This document shows positions 50,564 to 58,608 of a stretch of DNA of 64,000 bases, in pieces (position 1 is the first letter of the stretch; every line of letters begins with the position of its first letter). The translations under genes were made by a program, and so were the position numbers. Under the pieces are notes generated by a model, which was given only the letters and a program-made list of their open reading frames with translations, was not told where the DNA came from and did not search any database. Source of the DNA: Puniceicoccaceae bacterium K14 (GTDB lineage Bacteria; Verrucomicrobiota; Verrucomicrobiia; Opitutales; Opitutaceae); assembly GCA_022538095.1 (NCBI GenBank), contig JAKYXN010000016.1:1-64000 (forward strand), given 5' to 3'.

Positions 50564-51961
50564 CTATTTGATCGCGATTGTTTTTACGTTAGCAAATTCA
50601 GACAAGCCGTGAGGGCCTAGTTCCCGCCCGTATCCACTTTCTCCGATGCCCCCGAATGGAAGTTTTGGGTGGCTCTTTACTGTGCTGTTTATGAAAACGG
50701 AACCAGCGTGTATCGAATCGTTAGCAAGTTTTTCAGCCTTTTCGAGGTCTCGTGTGAAGAGGCTCGCTCCTAAACCAAATCGCCCTTGATTGGCAAATTC
50801 AAGAGCATCCGCTTCGTTTTTTGAAGTGTAGAGGTAAAGTGCAGGGCCGAATACCTCATCGTTTACCATGTCGGGATCTCTCGGCAAATTTGTGAATAGC
50901 GTGGGTTCATGCCAAAAACCATTGCTGTCGATTGCATTTCCGCCAAAGAGGCACCTGGCTCCCTTTGCTCGTGCTTGATTTAACTTCGTTTGAAAAGAAT
51001 GAAGAATATCGGCTCTCGCCATAGGACCAAGTTTACAGTCTACGTGCCTGGGGTCTGATGCTTTGTATTTGGAAATTTCATTCAATAGCAAGGATGTGAA
51101 TTCATCGTGGATGCTACGGTCGACGATGATTCTCTTGGGAGAAATACAGGTTTGTCCGCAATTGGTCATTCTCGCTGCCACAGTTTTTTCTGCTGCGAGT
51201 TGGAGGTCTGCATCCTTTAACACGATTAGAGGGTCATTCCCTCCAAGCTCCATGACGCTTTTGATCAATCTTTTGCCGGCGAGGGCTGCCACGCTTTTCC
51301 CCGCATTGACGCTTCCGGTTAAGGATACGCCTTTAATGGTGGGGTGATTTATCGCTTGTCGAGTTAATGTCTCCTCAATTGGCAAGTTAACAAAGATTCC
51401 TTCGGGAATTCCAGCGTCGTCTAAAAGGGTCTCGATTTTTTTTGCGCAAAGCTGAACATTTCCTGCGTGTTTTAGAGCGACCACGTTACCTAGAGCGAGG
51501 GCGGGAACCATTGTTCGGAAAACCTGCCAGATCGGATAGTTCCAGGGCATTATAAGAAGCACTGTTCCAAGTGGCTTTAATGTGTAGTAGCTTTTCTCAA
51601 ATGGTGTATCAACCGTTGTGGGCTCAAGAATAGAATGGCTCGTATTTATATAATAATCACATAGATCAACGCATTTTCTGATTTCAGCTAGAGACTGCGC
51701 TATTGGTTTTCCCGTTTCGAGTGTAACAGTATCCGCTAAGCTGCTTTCATTGTTCCGAAGTGACGATTTTATGGATTTCAGTGCTTCGAGGCGTTCACTT
51801 AAAGGAATGGATCGCCATTTTTGAAATCCTTGTGCTAAGGATTCGAGCCGGTTCTCAAGGTTTGATTCCGTGAGTTCGCTATGTTTCTCTATAGATGTCC
51901 CGTTGGCTGGGTTTATTGAATGTAGCCGAAAGGAATAAATTTTATCTGCTGTTTGGTTCAT
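50564..51961 (-). CDS. NAD(P)-dependent aldehyde dehydrogenase (succinate-semialdehyde type)
   Basis: Cytoplasmic aldehyde dehydrogenase of 465 aa. Catalytic residues are clear: N141 in PWNYP, E238 in MELGGNDP and C272 in NCGQTCISPKR. The cofactor site is VALKHAGN with the SLTGSVNAGKS loop. The short form and PFGGIGESGYGRELGPHGL ending resemble the Sad/GabD-like succinate-semialdehyde dehydrogenases, but the substrate could be another aldehyde. It is convergent with the flavin oxidase operon and could oxidise aldehydes formed from amines if they enter the cell. That link is inference. Confidence 0.88.
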   Translation of the reverse strand: MNQTADKIYSFRLHSINPANGTSIEKHSELTESNLENRLESLAQGFQKWRSIPLSERLEALKSIKSSLRNNESSLADTVTLETGKPIAQSLAEIRKCVDLCDYYINTSHSILEPTTVDTPFEKSYYTLKPLGTVLLIMPWNYPIWQVFRTMVPALALGNVVALKHAGNVQLCAKKIETLLDDAGIPEGIFVNLPIEETLTRQAINHPTIKGVSLTGSVNAGKSVAALAGKRLIKSVMELGGNDPLIVLKDADLQLAAEKTVAARMTNCGQTCISPKRIIVDRSIHDEFTSLLLNEISKYKASDPRHVDCKLGPMARADILHSFQTKLNQARAKGARCLFGGNAIDSNGFWHEPTLFTNLPRDPDMVNDEVFGPALYLYTSKNEADALEFANQGRFGLGASLFTRDLEKAEKLANDSIHAGSVFINSTVKSHPKLPFGGIGESGYGRELGPHGLSEFANVKTIAIK

Positions 51962-52057
51962 TGCCTAGTGAAATTGAGGCACTTTGCGGAATTCTGAAGA
52001 TTCTGGGTTGGAATTCCTACTTGCAAAGCGATAAATGCGCCACGTAATGCGCTTTCT

Positions 52058-53158
52058 ATGTCTGATTTGAAACGCACCCCTCTTTATTCATTTAACGTGG
52101 CTCAAGGTGGCCGAATGGTAGACTTCGCTGGTTGGGAAATGCCAGTACAATTTGGCGGAATTTTGGATGAGCATAAGACTACTCGGGCAGCTGCTGGCTT
52201 GTTTGATGTGAGTCATATGGGAGAAGCTATAGTAAGTGGCGAGCAAGCTACTGAATTTTTGGATTACGTTTTGACTAACGATATTTCAAGTATGGAAGTT
52301 GGGCGCGTTGTTTATAGTTTGATGTGCTATGAAAATGGAGGCGTTGTCGATGATTTGTTGGTTTATCGACAAGGCGCTGACTCCTATCTACTTTGTTTAA
52401 ATGCTTCGAATGTCGATAAAGATGTGGATTGGCTTATGTCTCACATGGATGGCTTCGCTGTAAAAGTCAAAGATGTGTCATCGGACTATGGGTTGATAGC
52501 TTTACAAGGCAAAGAGGCGTTTCCAATTTTGGAGATTTTGTGCGATAGTGATCTTAAGACACTTAAGTATTATCACTTTGTGGATGCGAAGGTTGCAGGG
52601 GTGGACTGTATTGTAAGTCGTACTGGATACACCGGCGAAAAAGGGGTAGAACTTTTCGTACGTTCTGAGGATGCCGCGAGCCTAGCTGAGGCATTGTTCG
52701 AGGTAGGGAAGCCCAAAGGGTTGGTTTTAGCAGGGTTAGGAGCTCGAGATAGTCTTCGCTTGGAGGCCTCTTATTCGCTTTATGGGCATGAAATTTCGGA
52801 AGAGATCACACCGGTCCAGGCGAATTTGATGTGGACAGTAAAGCTTTCGAAAAAATCGGATTTTGTGGGTAAGGCCGCTTTGGTTGCGGAAAAGGAAAAG
52901 GGACCTGAAAAGAAAATTGTATTTTTCAAGACAGGAACTCGTCGGATCATACGTGCGGGAACAGCTTTAATGTGCGGGCCTGAGGTTGCGGGGATGGTGG
53001 TTTCTGGGACCTTTTCTCCTGTGCTCAACGAAGGAATCGGTTCAGCCTTAGTTGACGCAAAATTCTTAAAGCAAGAATTATCGGTGGACAACCGAGGCAA
53101 GGCTATGGCAATTTATGCAACGAAGCCGCCATTCATCGAGTTGAACCCGCAGGCTTAA
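52058..53158 (+). CDS. gcvT: Aminomethyltransferase (glycine cleavage T protein)
   Basis: T protein of the glycine cleavage system, 366 aa. It takes the aminomethyl group from the H protein, gives methylene-tetrahydrofolate and frees ammonia. Signatures: MVDFAGWEMPVQFGGI at about 20-35, FDVSHMGE (50-57), SRTGYTGEKGVELF (about 190) and GLGARDSLRLEASYSLYGH with the catalytic Asp (about 227). The length is normal. gcvH follows 23 bases later; gcvP is not present in this window. No glycine riboswitch could be recognised in the 96 bases upstream. Confidence 0.95.
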   Translation: MSDLKRTPLYSFNVAQGGRMVDFAGWEMPVQFGGILDEHKTTRAAAGLFDVSHMGEAIVSGEQATEFLDYVLTNDISSMEVGRVVYSLMCYENGGVVDDLLVYRQGADSYLLCLNASNVDKDVDWLMSHMDGFAVKVKDVSSDYGLIALQGKEAFPILEILCDSDLKTLKYYHFVDAKVAGVDCIVSRTGYTGEKGVELFVRSEDAASLAEALFEVGKPKGLVLAGLGARDSLRLEASYSLYGHEISEEITPVQANLMWTVKLSKKSDFVGKAALVAEKEKGPEKKIVFFKTGTRRIIRAGTALMCGPEVAGMVVSGTFSPVLNEGIGSALVDAKFLKQELSVDNRGKAMAIYATKPPFIELNPQA

Positions 53159-53181
53159 TTTTACCAAAAATATCCTTTAAA

Positions 53182-53565
53182 ATGAATATTCCCGAAACTC
53201 TGAAATACACTAAAGACCATGAATGGTTGAAAATCCTAGAGAACGATGAAGCTCTTGTCGGAATTACGGATTTTGCCCAAAGTAGTTTGGGAGACATAAC
53301 GTACGTTGAATTGCCGGAAGAAGGTGAAGAATTCTCAGAGGGCGATACATTCGGCGTGGTAGAATCTGTAAAAGCGGCGTCCGATTTGTATATGCCGGTG
53401 GATGCTGAAGTGATTGAAGGTAACGCAGTTTTGGAAGAATCGCCCGAGAAAGTGAATAGTTCTGCCTTCGAAGAAGGCTGGATCGTGAAAATAAAGATCA
53501 CAGATCCAAGTCAGTTAGAATTGTTGCTAGATGCCGCAGCGTATGCGGAGATCGCCAAAGATTGA
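53182..53565 (+). CDS. gcvH: Glycine cleavage system H protein
   Basis: Lipoyl carrier of 127 aa that shuttles the aminomethyl group between P and T proteins. It shows the H-protein order YTKDHEWLK (10-17), VGITDFAQSSLGDITYVELP (26-45) and the lipoyl-lysine K64 in ESVKAASDLY, then NSSAFEEGWIVKIKI. Full length. It is 23 bases after gcvT and followed by a terminator. Confidence 0.96.
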   Translation: MNIPETLKYTKDHEWLKILENDEALVGITDFAQSSLGDITYVELPEEGEEFSEGDTFGVVESVKAASDLYMPVDAEVIEGNAVLEESPEKVNSSAFEEGWIVKIKITDPSQLELLLDAAAYAEIAKD

Positions 53566-53599
53566 TTTTTTCTGTATCCGATAAAATTTTACACAAAAT

Positions 53600-53634
53600 A
53601 TGTCGATCTAAGCAGTCGGCATTTTTTGTTTTTG
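53600..53634 (+). terminator. Terminator after gcvH
   Basis: The short stem ATGTCG / CGGCAT (53600-53605, 53617-53622; one G-U pair) is followed by TTTTTTGTTTTTG. It lies 35 bases after the gcvH stop. Confidence 0.6.
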
Positions 53635-53665
53635 TTAGTCAGGGAATGTTTTTCCGATTCATATT

Positions 53666-54664
53666 ATGAAAATCGCAGTATTTAGCTCTAAGCCCTATGA
53701 TTCGCAGTTCTTGGATGCAGCGAATACTCGTTATGGGTATGAGCTCGTCTACATCGAGTCTCATTTAAATGAGATCACTGCTTCTTTGACTAAAGGGTTC
53801 GATGCTGTTTGCGTTTTTGTGAATGATGACCTTGGCTCAGAGACCCTTGAGGTTCTGCATTCGGCTGGAGTTCGATGGGTGGCTCTTCGTTGCGCCGGGT
53901 TTAACAACGTGGATTTAGAGGGTGCAGAACGCCTAGGAATAGGAGTAGTCAGGGTTCCGGAATATTCTCCCTATGCGGTCGCGGAGCACGCAGTGGCCTT
54001 AATGCTATCTTTGAATCGTAAGATCCACAGGGCTCATAATCGAATACGTGAAGGGAATTTTTCTCTGAATGGGTTATTGGGATTTGATTTACATGGAAAA
54101 ACTGTTGGGGTCATCGGAACAGGAAAAATTGGGCAGGTGTTTGCTCAAATAATGAAAGGATTTGGTTGCCCGACATTAGCTTTTGATCCGTATCCGAATG
54201 ATAGGTGCAAGGAGTTGGGTGTGAAATACGTTGGCTTAGATGAGCTGCTCGGTGAGTCTGATATTATTAGCTTACATTGTCCTTTGAACAAAGATACAAA
54301 GCATGTGGTTAATGCATCTGCCATTTCGAAAATGAGAGACGGAGTGATGTTGGTAAACACAAGCCGCGGTGGGCTTATAGATAGCTTGGCTTTGATCAAC
54401 GGGCTTAAGAGTGGTCGAATTGGCTCCGTTGGGTTAGACGTTTATGAAGAAGAGGAAGACTTATTCTTTGAAGACTTATCAAACACTGTGATACAGGATG
54501 ATGTATTCGCTCGCTTGATGACTTTTCCTAACGTGCTTATATCAAGCCATCAGGCTTTCTTTACCAGCAACGCAATGGAGAAGATTGCGAATGTGACTTT
54601 CGCCAATCTCGAGCAACTGGCAAAGGGCATGGACTGCCCCAATAAAGTTACGATTCAGCGTTAG
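53666..54664 (+). CDS. D-isomer-specific 2-hydroxyacid dehydrogenase
   Basis: NAD-dependent D-2-hydroxyacid dehydrogenase of 332 aa, D-lactate-dehydrogenase-like. The N-terminal catalytic part includes LRCAGFNNVDL (about 73-83) and VPEYSPYAVAEHAVALML. The NAD fold has GVIGTGKIGQVFA (GxGxxG at about 150) followed by a D in FDPYP. Active-site residues are in NTSRGGLID (Arg), DVYEEE (Glu) and SSHQAF (His). It converts a 2-keto acid, typically pyruvate, to the D-hydroxy acid. It stands alone after the gcvH terminator and ends 7 bases from the convergent receptor gene. Confidence 0.9.
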   Translation: MKIAVFSSKPYDSQFLDAANTRYGYELVYIESHLNEITASLTKGFDAVCVFVNDDLGSETLEVLHSAGVRWVALRCAGFNNVDLEGAERLGIGVVRVPEYSPYAVAEHAVALMLSLNRKIHRAHNRIREGNFSLNGLLGFDLHGKTVGVIGTGKIGQVFAQIMKGFGCPTLAFDPYPNDRCKELGVKYVGLDELLGESDIISLHCPLNKDTKHVVNASAISKMRDGVMLVNTSRGGLIDSLALINGLKSGRIGSVGLDVYEEEEDLFFEDLSNTVIQDDVFARLMTFPNVLISSHQAFFTSNAMEKIANVTFANLEQLAKGMDCPNKVTIQR

Positions 54665-54671
54665 TCGCTCC

Positions 54672-56879
54672 TCAGTTTCTAACTCTGACAGTGAAGCCGA
54701 ATTGTCTCTGCTCTGGCAAATTTAGGCCAATTCCTGGGCTGAAATTGACTAAATCTGGCAAACTTACAGCTGACTCTATGGCTTGGTCGTCGTTAAGCTG
54801 TTTAGCCCATAAGGAAACGCTCCAATTGTCGTTTCGAATTCCAACGGTTAGGCCGAGTTTTTCGGAGCTCTCGATGATAGCAAGGTTTTGTTCGCCCATA
54901 AAACGCTCGTCTTCGTATGTAAAGGAAGTGGAGGAAAAAAACTGTAGCTCCGAATTAATATCGCGTTGGTAATCCAAGATAATATTACCGTTAAAAGTGG
55001 GCCAATTGGGAGTCTCCATGCCATCAATATAGCCGTTGCCTATGAGTTCATTGGTAGCTTTGGCCAAAATCGATTTAGCATAGCCAAGGCCACAACGAAG
55101 GGTGAGTAATTGGCTTATTTCCCAGTTTAGTTCTATTTCGCCCCCATAGGAATAGGCTTTTACACCATTGATGACGGCACTCGTGCGCTCTGTACCCAGT
55201 GTTGACTCAAACGATAGGTGTCTTGTTAGTTGTAGGTCCTGCCAATCGTTGTAAAACAGGCTACTGTCTAGCCAAGCGTTGTTATTGAAAATTTCGTTAC
55301 GGTATCCAATTTCGTAACTATTTAGAATTTCTTCGTCGTAATGCAGGAACTCCAAGGCACGAGATGCTTCTGTTTCGTCTATGAAATCTAGCCCTTCAAG
55401 TCTTCCGTTAAAACCACCTGGCTTCTGGCTACTTGATAGAGATGTATAAATGATCGCTGGAGAGTGATCGAATGTGCGGCTAACGGTCAATTTGGGAGAA
55501 ATCCAATCCCAATCGTTTGATCCACTAACAGTATTATGATGCCCACTCCTCCCGTAGGAAACATCGTCTTTTGAATACCGTATATCGATCGTCGCGTTAG
55601 TGTTTTTTGCTATGGGTAAATCATACCCTAAAAAGAAAGAGACATTTTCGATGTGACGAAAGTGTATTAGGCTTCGTCTGATAGGACTCTGCGGGTCTCT
55701 ATGTATGAATTGATCGCCAATTTCTTGCGTATCCAAATGATAACGAGATGTGCCGATGATGATCCTATGCCCGTTGTTTGTTTTCATTCGACCAATCAGC
55801 TCGATTGTATCGGTTTCGTATTCCTTGTTAATTTGATCTGTTTGAATATGGTTCTCGCTGAAATCGCTATCGAAAGAAGCAAGCATATCGGAGTTGCTTT
55901 TGCTGTAAGTCAGTTGAATATTGCGGTTATCTTGTCCCCACTTGACTCTATAATTCTCGACGATGCTGCTATAGTTTGTGCCTAATGAGAAGAGGTCAGA
56001 TTCGTTGTATCCAAAGTCATCGGGAGCTTGTATGGTTCCACAGTACGTCGAGTGGGCACCCTCCAAAGAGCAGTTATTTAGGTCGCTGCTTTGTAGATAG
56101 ACTGGGACATGCCCATCTTCGTCAGACTGACTCGCTATTCTGAAGTAGAATTCCCAATACTTGTTAGGGATCCAAAGCGCTGACAGTGCCACTGACGAAG
56201 ACTCTTCCTTACCGTACCCAGACTCTGTATTCCCCAAACTGTTTTCGATATTATTATCAGTTTTGTAACTTCGTGCTGATACAAGCGCTGCGAGCTTGCT
56301 GCTTAGTTTAACATTTGAAATCACGTGAGCGTCTACTTCGCCGTGTTGAGCAACACTTATGGCCGCTTCAGTGTAAGGGGAAAAAGTAGGCTTGATCGGA
56401 ACGAAATTGATGGCTCCTGCAAACGTTGAGCGCCCATAATAAGCAACTTCCGGGCTTTTCATAACTTCAATTTGCTCCATGTCGAACAACGGTAGGCGAG
56501 TTGACAAGCCGCTATGAGCTTGGCCGTCTATTAATATGCCCACTACAGGGTCTCCGTGCAGGTTGGATATTCCGCGAGCAGTGGGATTTTCGCGCTGCCG
56601 ACCAAAGCTTTTGCGAAACGACAAATTCGGTACGAATTCGGATAGCTCGTGTACGCTATTGATATTATGCTTAGCTATCTTGTTTTTGGAGACAAGGCTG
56701 TAGGATTTAGGCACTTCTTTGTGCAACTCATCAAACTTTCGCGTGTTCACGGTAAGTCCGAGTAATTCCTCAAGAGACAGATCGAATAAAGCTTCATTAA
56801 CTTTATTGGCGATTGATTGGGTAGGGAGGAAAACTGAGCTGAGAATTAATGCAATTACTGGGTAGGATAATCTCCGCAT
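54672..56879 (-). CDS. TonB-dependent outer-membrane receptor
   Basis: Receptor of about 735 aa. The ATG at 56879 gives a clean signal peptide (MRRLSYPVIALILSSVFLPT, to about 25); the open frame continues only to a TTG at 56891. The plug is complete: FDELHKEVPKSYSLVSKNKI, then VHELSEFVPNLSFRKSF, NPTARGISNLHGDPVVGILI and EQIEVMKSPEVAYYGRSTFA. Then the barrel, ending in QFGFTVRVRN. The overall style is that of iron-siderophore/sucrose-type receptors of Proteobacteria (FecA/CirA class). A complete plug makes a useful contrast with the barrel protein at 39152-41545. The ligand is unknown. Confidence 0.92.
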   Translation of the reverse strand: MRRLSYPVIALILSSVFLPTQSIANKVNEALFDLSLEELLGLTVNTRKFDELHKEVPKSYSLVSKNKIAKHNINSVHELSEFVPNLSFRKSFGRQRENPTARGISNLHGDPVVGILIDGQAHSGLSTRLPLFDMEQIEVMKSPEVAYYGRSTFAGAINFVPIKPTFSPYTEAAISVAQHGEVDAHVISNVKLSSKLAALVSARSYKTDNNIENSLGNTESGYGKEESSSVALSALWIPNKYWEFYFRIASQSDEDGHVPVYLQSSDLNNCSLEGAHSTYCGTIQAPDDFGYNESDLFSLGTNYSSIVENYRVKWGQDNRNIQLTYSKSNSDMLASFDSDFSENHIQTDQINKEYETDTIELIGRMKTNNGHRIIIGTSRYHLDTQEIGDQFIHRDPQSPIRRSLIHFRHIENVSFFLGYDLPIAKNTNATIDIRYSKDDVSYGRSGHHNTVSGSNDWDWISPKLTVSRTFDHSPAIIYTSLSSSQKPGGFNGRLEGLDFIDETEASRALEFLHYDEEILNSYEIGYRNEIFNNNAWLDSSLFYNDWQDLQLTRHLSFESTLGTERTSAVINGVKAYSYGGEIELNWEISQLLTLRCGLGYAKSILAKATNELIGNGYIDGMETPNWPTFNGNIILDYQRDINSELQFFSSTSFTYEDERFMGEQNLAIIESSEKLGLTVGIRNDNWSVSLWAKQLNDDQAIESAVSLPDLVNFSPGIGLNLPEQRQFGFTVRVRN

Positions 56880-57061
56880 TACCACAATCAATGTAACAGA
56901 AATTAGAAAATCTCAAATGAATTGATCAACGAAATCTAATAAAGCACTACTCCGGACTATCTTTTATCGATGTTGTGGTTGAGTACCCTTATAAATGGGT
57001 TGCAGCAAAACAAATTATTTCTTGGCAAAAAATTGGGTCCTGCGATGGTGGGAAGATGCTT

Positions 57062-58573
57062 ATGGAACAGTCGAAGTTTTCTACCTTACTCCTAAACTTA
57101 AAATTGACGTTGTTAGCCATTGCTCTCGGCTTTACGACGGGATGCGTCACTGAACCCAGCGCTCTCACGGGAAAGTCTACCAGTTATGGTTACAGCTGGC
57201 AGCAAGAGTTGCAGCTAGGACAGACTTCGGATCAGCAAATCATCCAGGAAATGGGCCTTTACCAAAATGACGATCTAGCAAGGTACGTTGTTGAAGTGGG
57301 AGAGCGTGTTTTGGAAGAGTGTGATCTCAACTCAACCGACACTCCTGAGATTTATCGAGAATTGGATTTTAAATTCAGGGTAATGGACAGTTCTGTGGTC
57401 AACGCTTTTGCACTTCCTGGTGGATACGTGTATGTTACACGTGGCTTGCTTTCCCATCTGAATAACGAAGCCCAGTTAGCGGTGGTTTTGGGACACGAAA
57501 TAACTCACGTTTTGGGGAGGCATGCATCTAAGCAAGCGCTTAAGCAACAGTTTGGTCAGATCGGTTTGGTGGCTGGCGCAGTAATTAGCTCGGAGTTGTT
57601 GGAGAATCCAGAAATTGGAAACAATATCATGCAACTCGGAGGAAACTTATTTCAGTTGTTGACCTTGAAATATGGAAGAGATGCTGAGCGAGAGTCTGAT
57701 TCTTATGGCGTTGATTACGCAGCCTTAGCTGGCTACGATGTCGCTGAAGCGGCCGCTTTTTTTGAGAGTTTGAAACGTATTTCCAATCGATCTGCATCGC
57801 AAATTCCTAGTTGGATGTCGTCACACCCAGACCCAGGTGAGCGAAGTAAGACTATCATCGCGTTGGCGGAAGAGAAGAGAGCTAATGGGGTAAATATTTC
57901 TAAAAAAGGAGAAGCGGAGTATTATGCGAAGATCGATGGCCTCGTTGTAGGGGAAGATCCGAGGCAGGGTTATCTCAGTGATGGAATTTTTTATCACCCT
58001 GAAATGGAATTTCAGTTTCAATTGTTAGAGGGATGGCAATTGCAAAACGATGCGACTGCAGTCAATATGGCGGATGTAGGCGGGAAGTCCTTCTTGATTT
58101 TTAGCACTTCGGTAGGAGAATCTGCTCAGTCAGCTGGACAAAAATTTGCTTTGGATAGTGGAGGGAGCGTTATCGCTGATTCTAGCAAGAGAATTAACGG
58201 TTCTTCTGCATTTGTAGTGGAAATACTGTTATCAGACGGAGTTGAGCCAACCAACGCCTATTGCACATTTATAGAGCATGGCGACCGAATTTTCAGTTTT
58301 GTGGGGCTAACGAAGGACGTTGATTACGAATCTCTACGTCCGTCTTTTGCTAAAATATCGAACAGTTTCCAAAAAATGGATAGTGGAGCTGCTTCAAGAG
58401 TCTCAGCTGCACGCCTACAGGTTGTTACTGCAAATCGTACAGCTGAATTCGAGTCATTTATCCCGCAAGATCTGCCATCTGGAATTGATGCTCTTGGGTT
58501 GGCCATCATGAATCAAGTTGAATTGAATACGGTGATTCGAAGTGGTTCAAAAATAAAACTTCCTACGTTGTAA
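57062..58573 (+). CDS. M48 family metalloprotease, lipoprotein
   Basis: Zinc metalloprotease of about 503 aa. The signal peptide ends in FTTGC (C28), a relaxed lipobox, so it is probably anchored in the periplasm like BepA/LoiP. The active site is HEITHVLGRH (H145, E146, H149), and the third ligand is E209 in AERESD. The second half is an unknown beta domain, and the last 40 residues (ALGLAIMNQVELNTVIRSGS and following) resemble an M48-associated LysM-like tail. I prefer the ATG at 57062 because GGGAAG lies 6 bases upstream; the frame is open to a GTG at 56975. Likely function: outer-membrane protein quality control. Confidence 0.9.
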   Translation: MEQSKFSTLLLNLKLTLLAIALGFTTGCVTEPSALTGKSTSYGYSWQQELQLGQTSDQQIIQEMGLYQNDDLARYVVEVGERVLEECDLNSTDTPEIYRELDFKFRVMDSSVVNAFALPGGYVYVTRGLLSHLNNEAQLAVVLGHEITHVLGRHASKQALKQQFGQIGLVAGAVISSELLENPEIGNNIMQLGGNLFQLLTLKYGRDAERESDSYGVDYAALAGYDVAEAAAFFESLKRISNRSASQIPSWMSSHPDPGERSKTIIALAEEKRANGVNISKKGEAEYYAKIDGLVVGEDPRQGYLSDGIFYHPEMEFQFQLLEGWQLQNDATAVNMADVGGKSFLIFSTSVGESAQSAGQKFALDSGGSVIADSSKRINGSSAFVVEILLSDGVEPTNAYCTFIEHGDRIFSFVGLTKDVDYESLRPSFAKISNSFQKMDSGAASRVSAARLQVVTANRTAEFESFIPQDLPSGIDALGLAIMNQVELNTVIRSGSKIKLPTL

Positions 58574-58608
58574 TCAACGATTTCGAGAAAATTTGTTAAA
58601 AACAGGAA

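Noticed and set aside
51962-52057. Possible glycine riboswitch ahead of gcvT
   Set aside because: The space is only 96 bases and I could not find the conserved glycine aptamer core.
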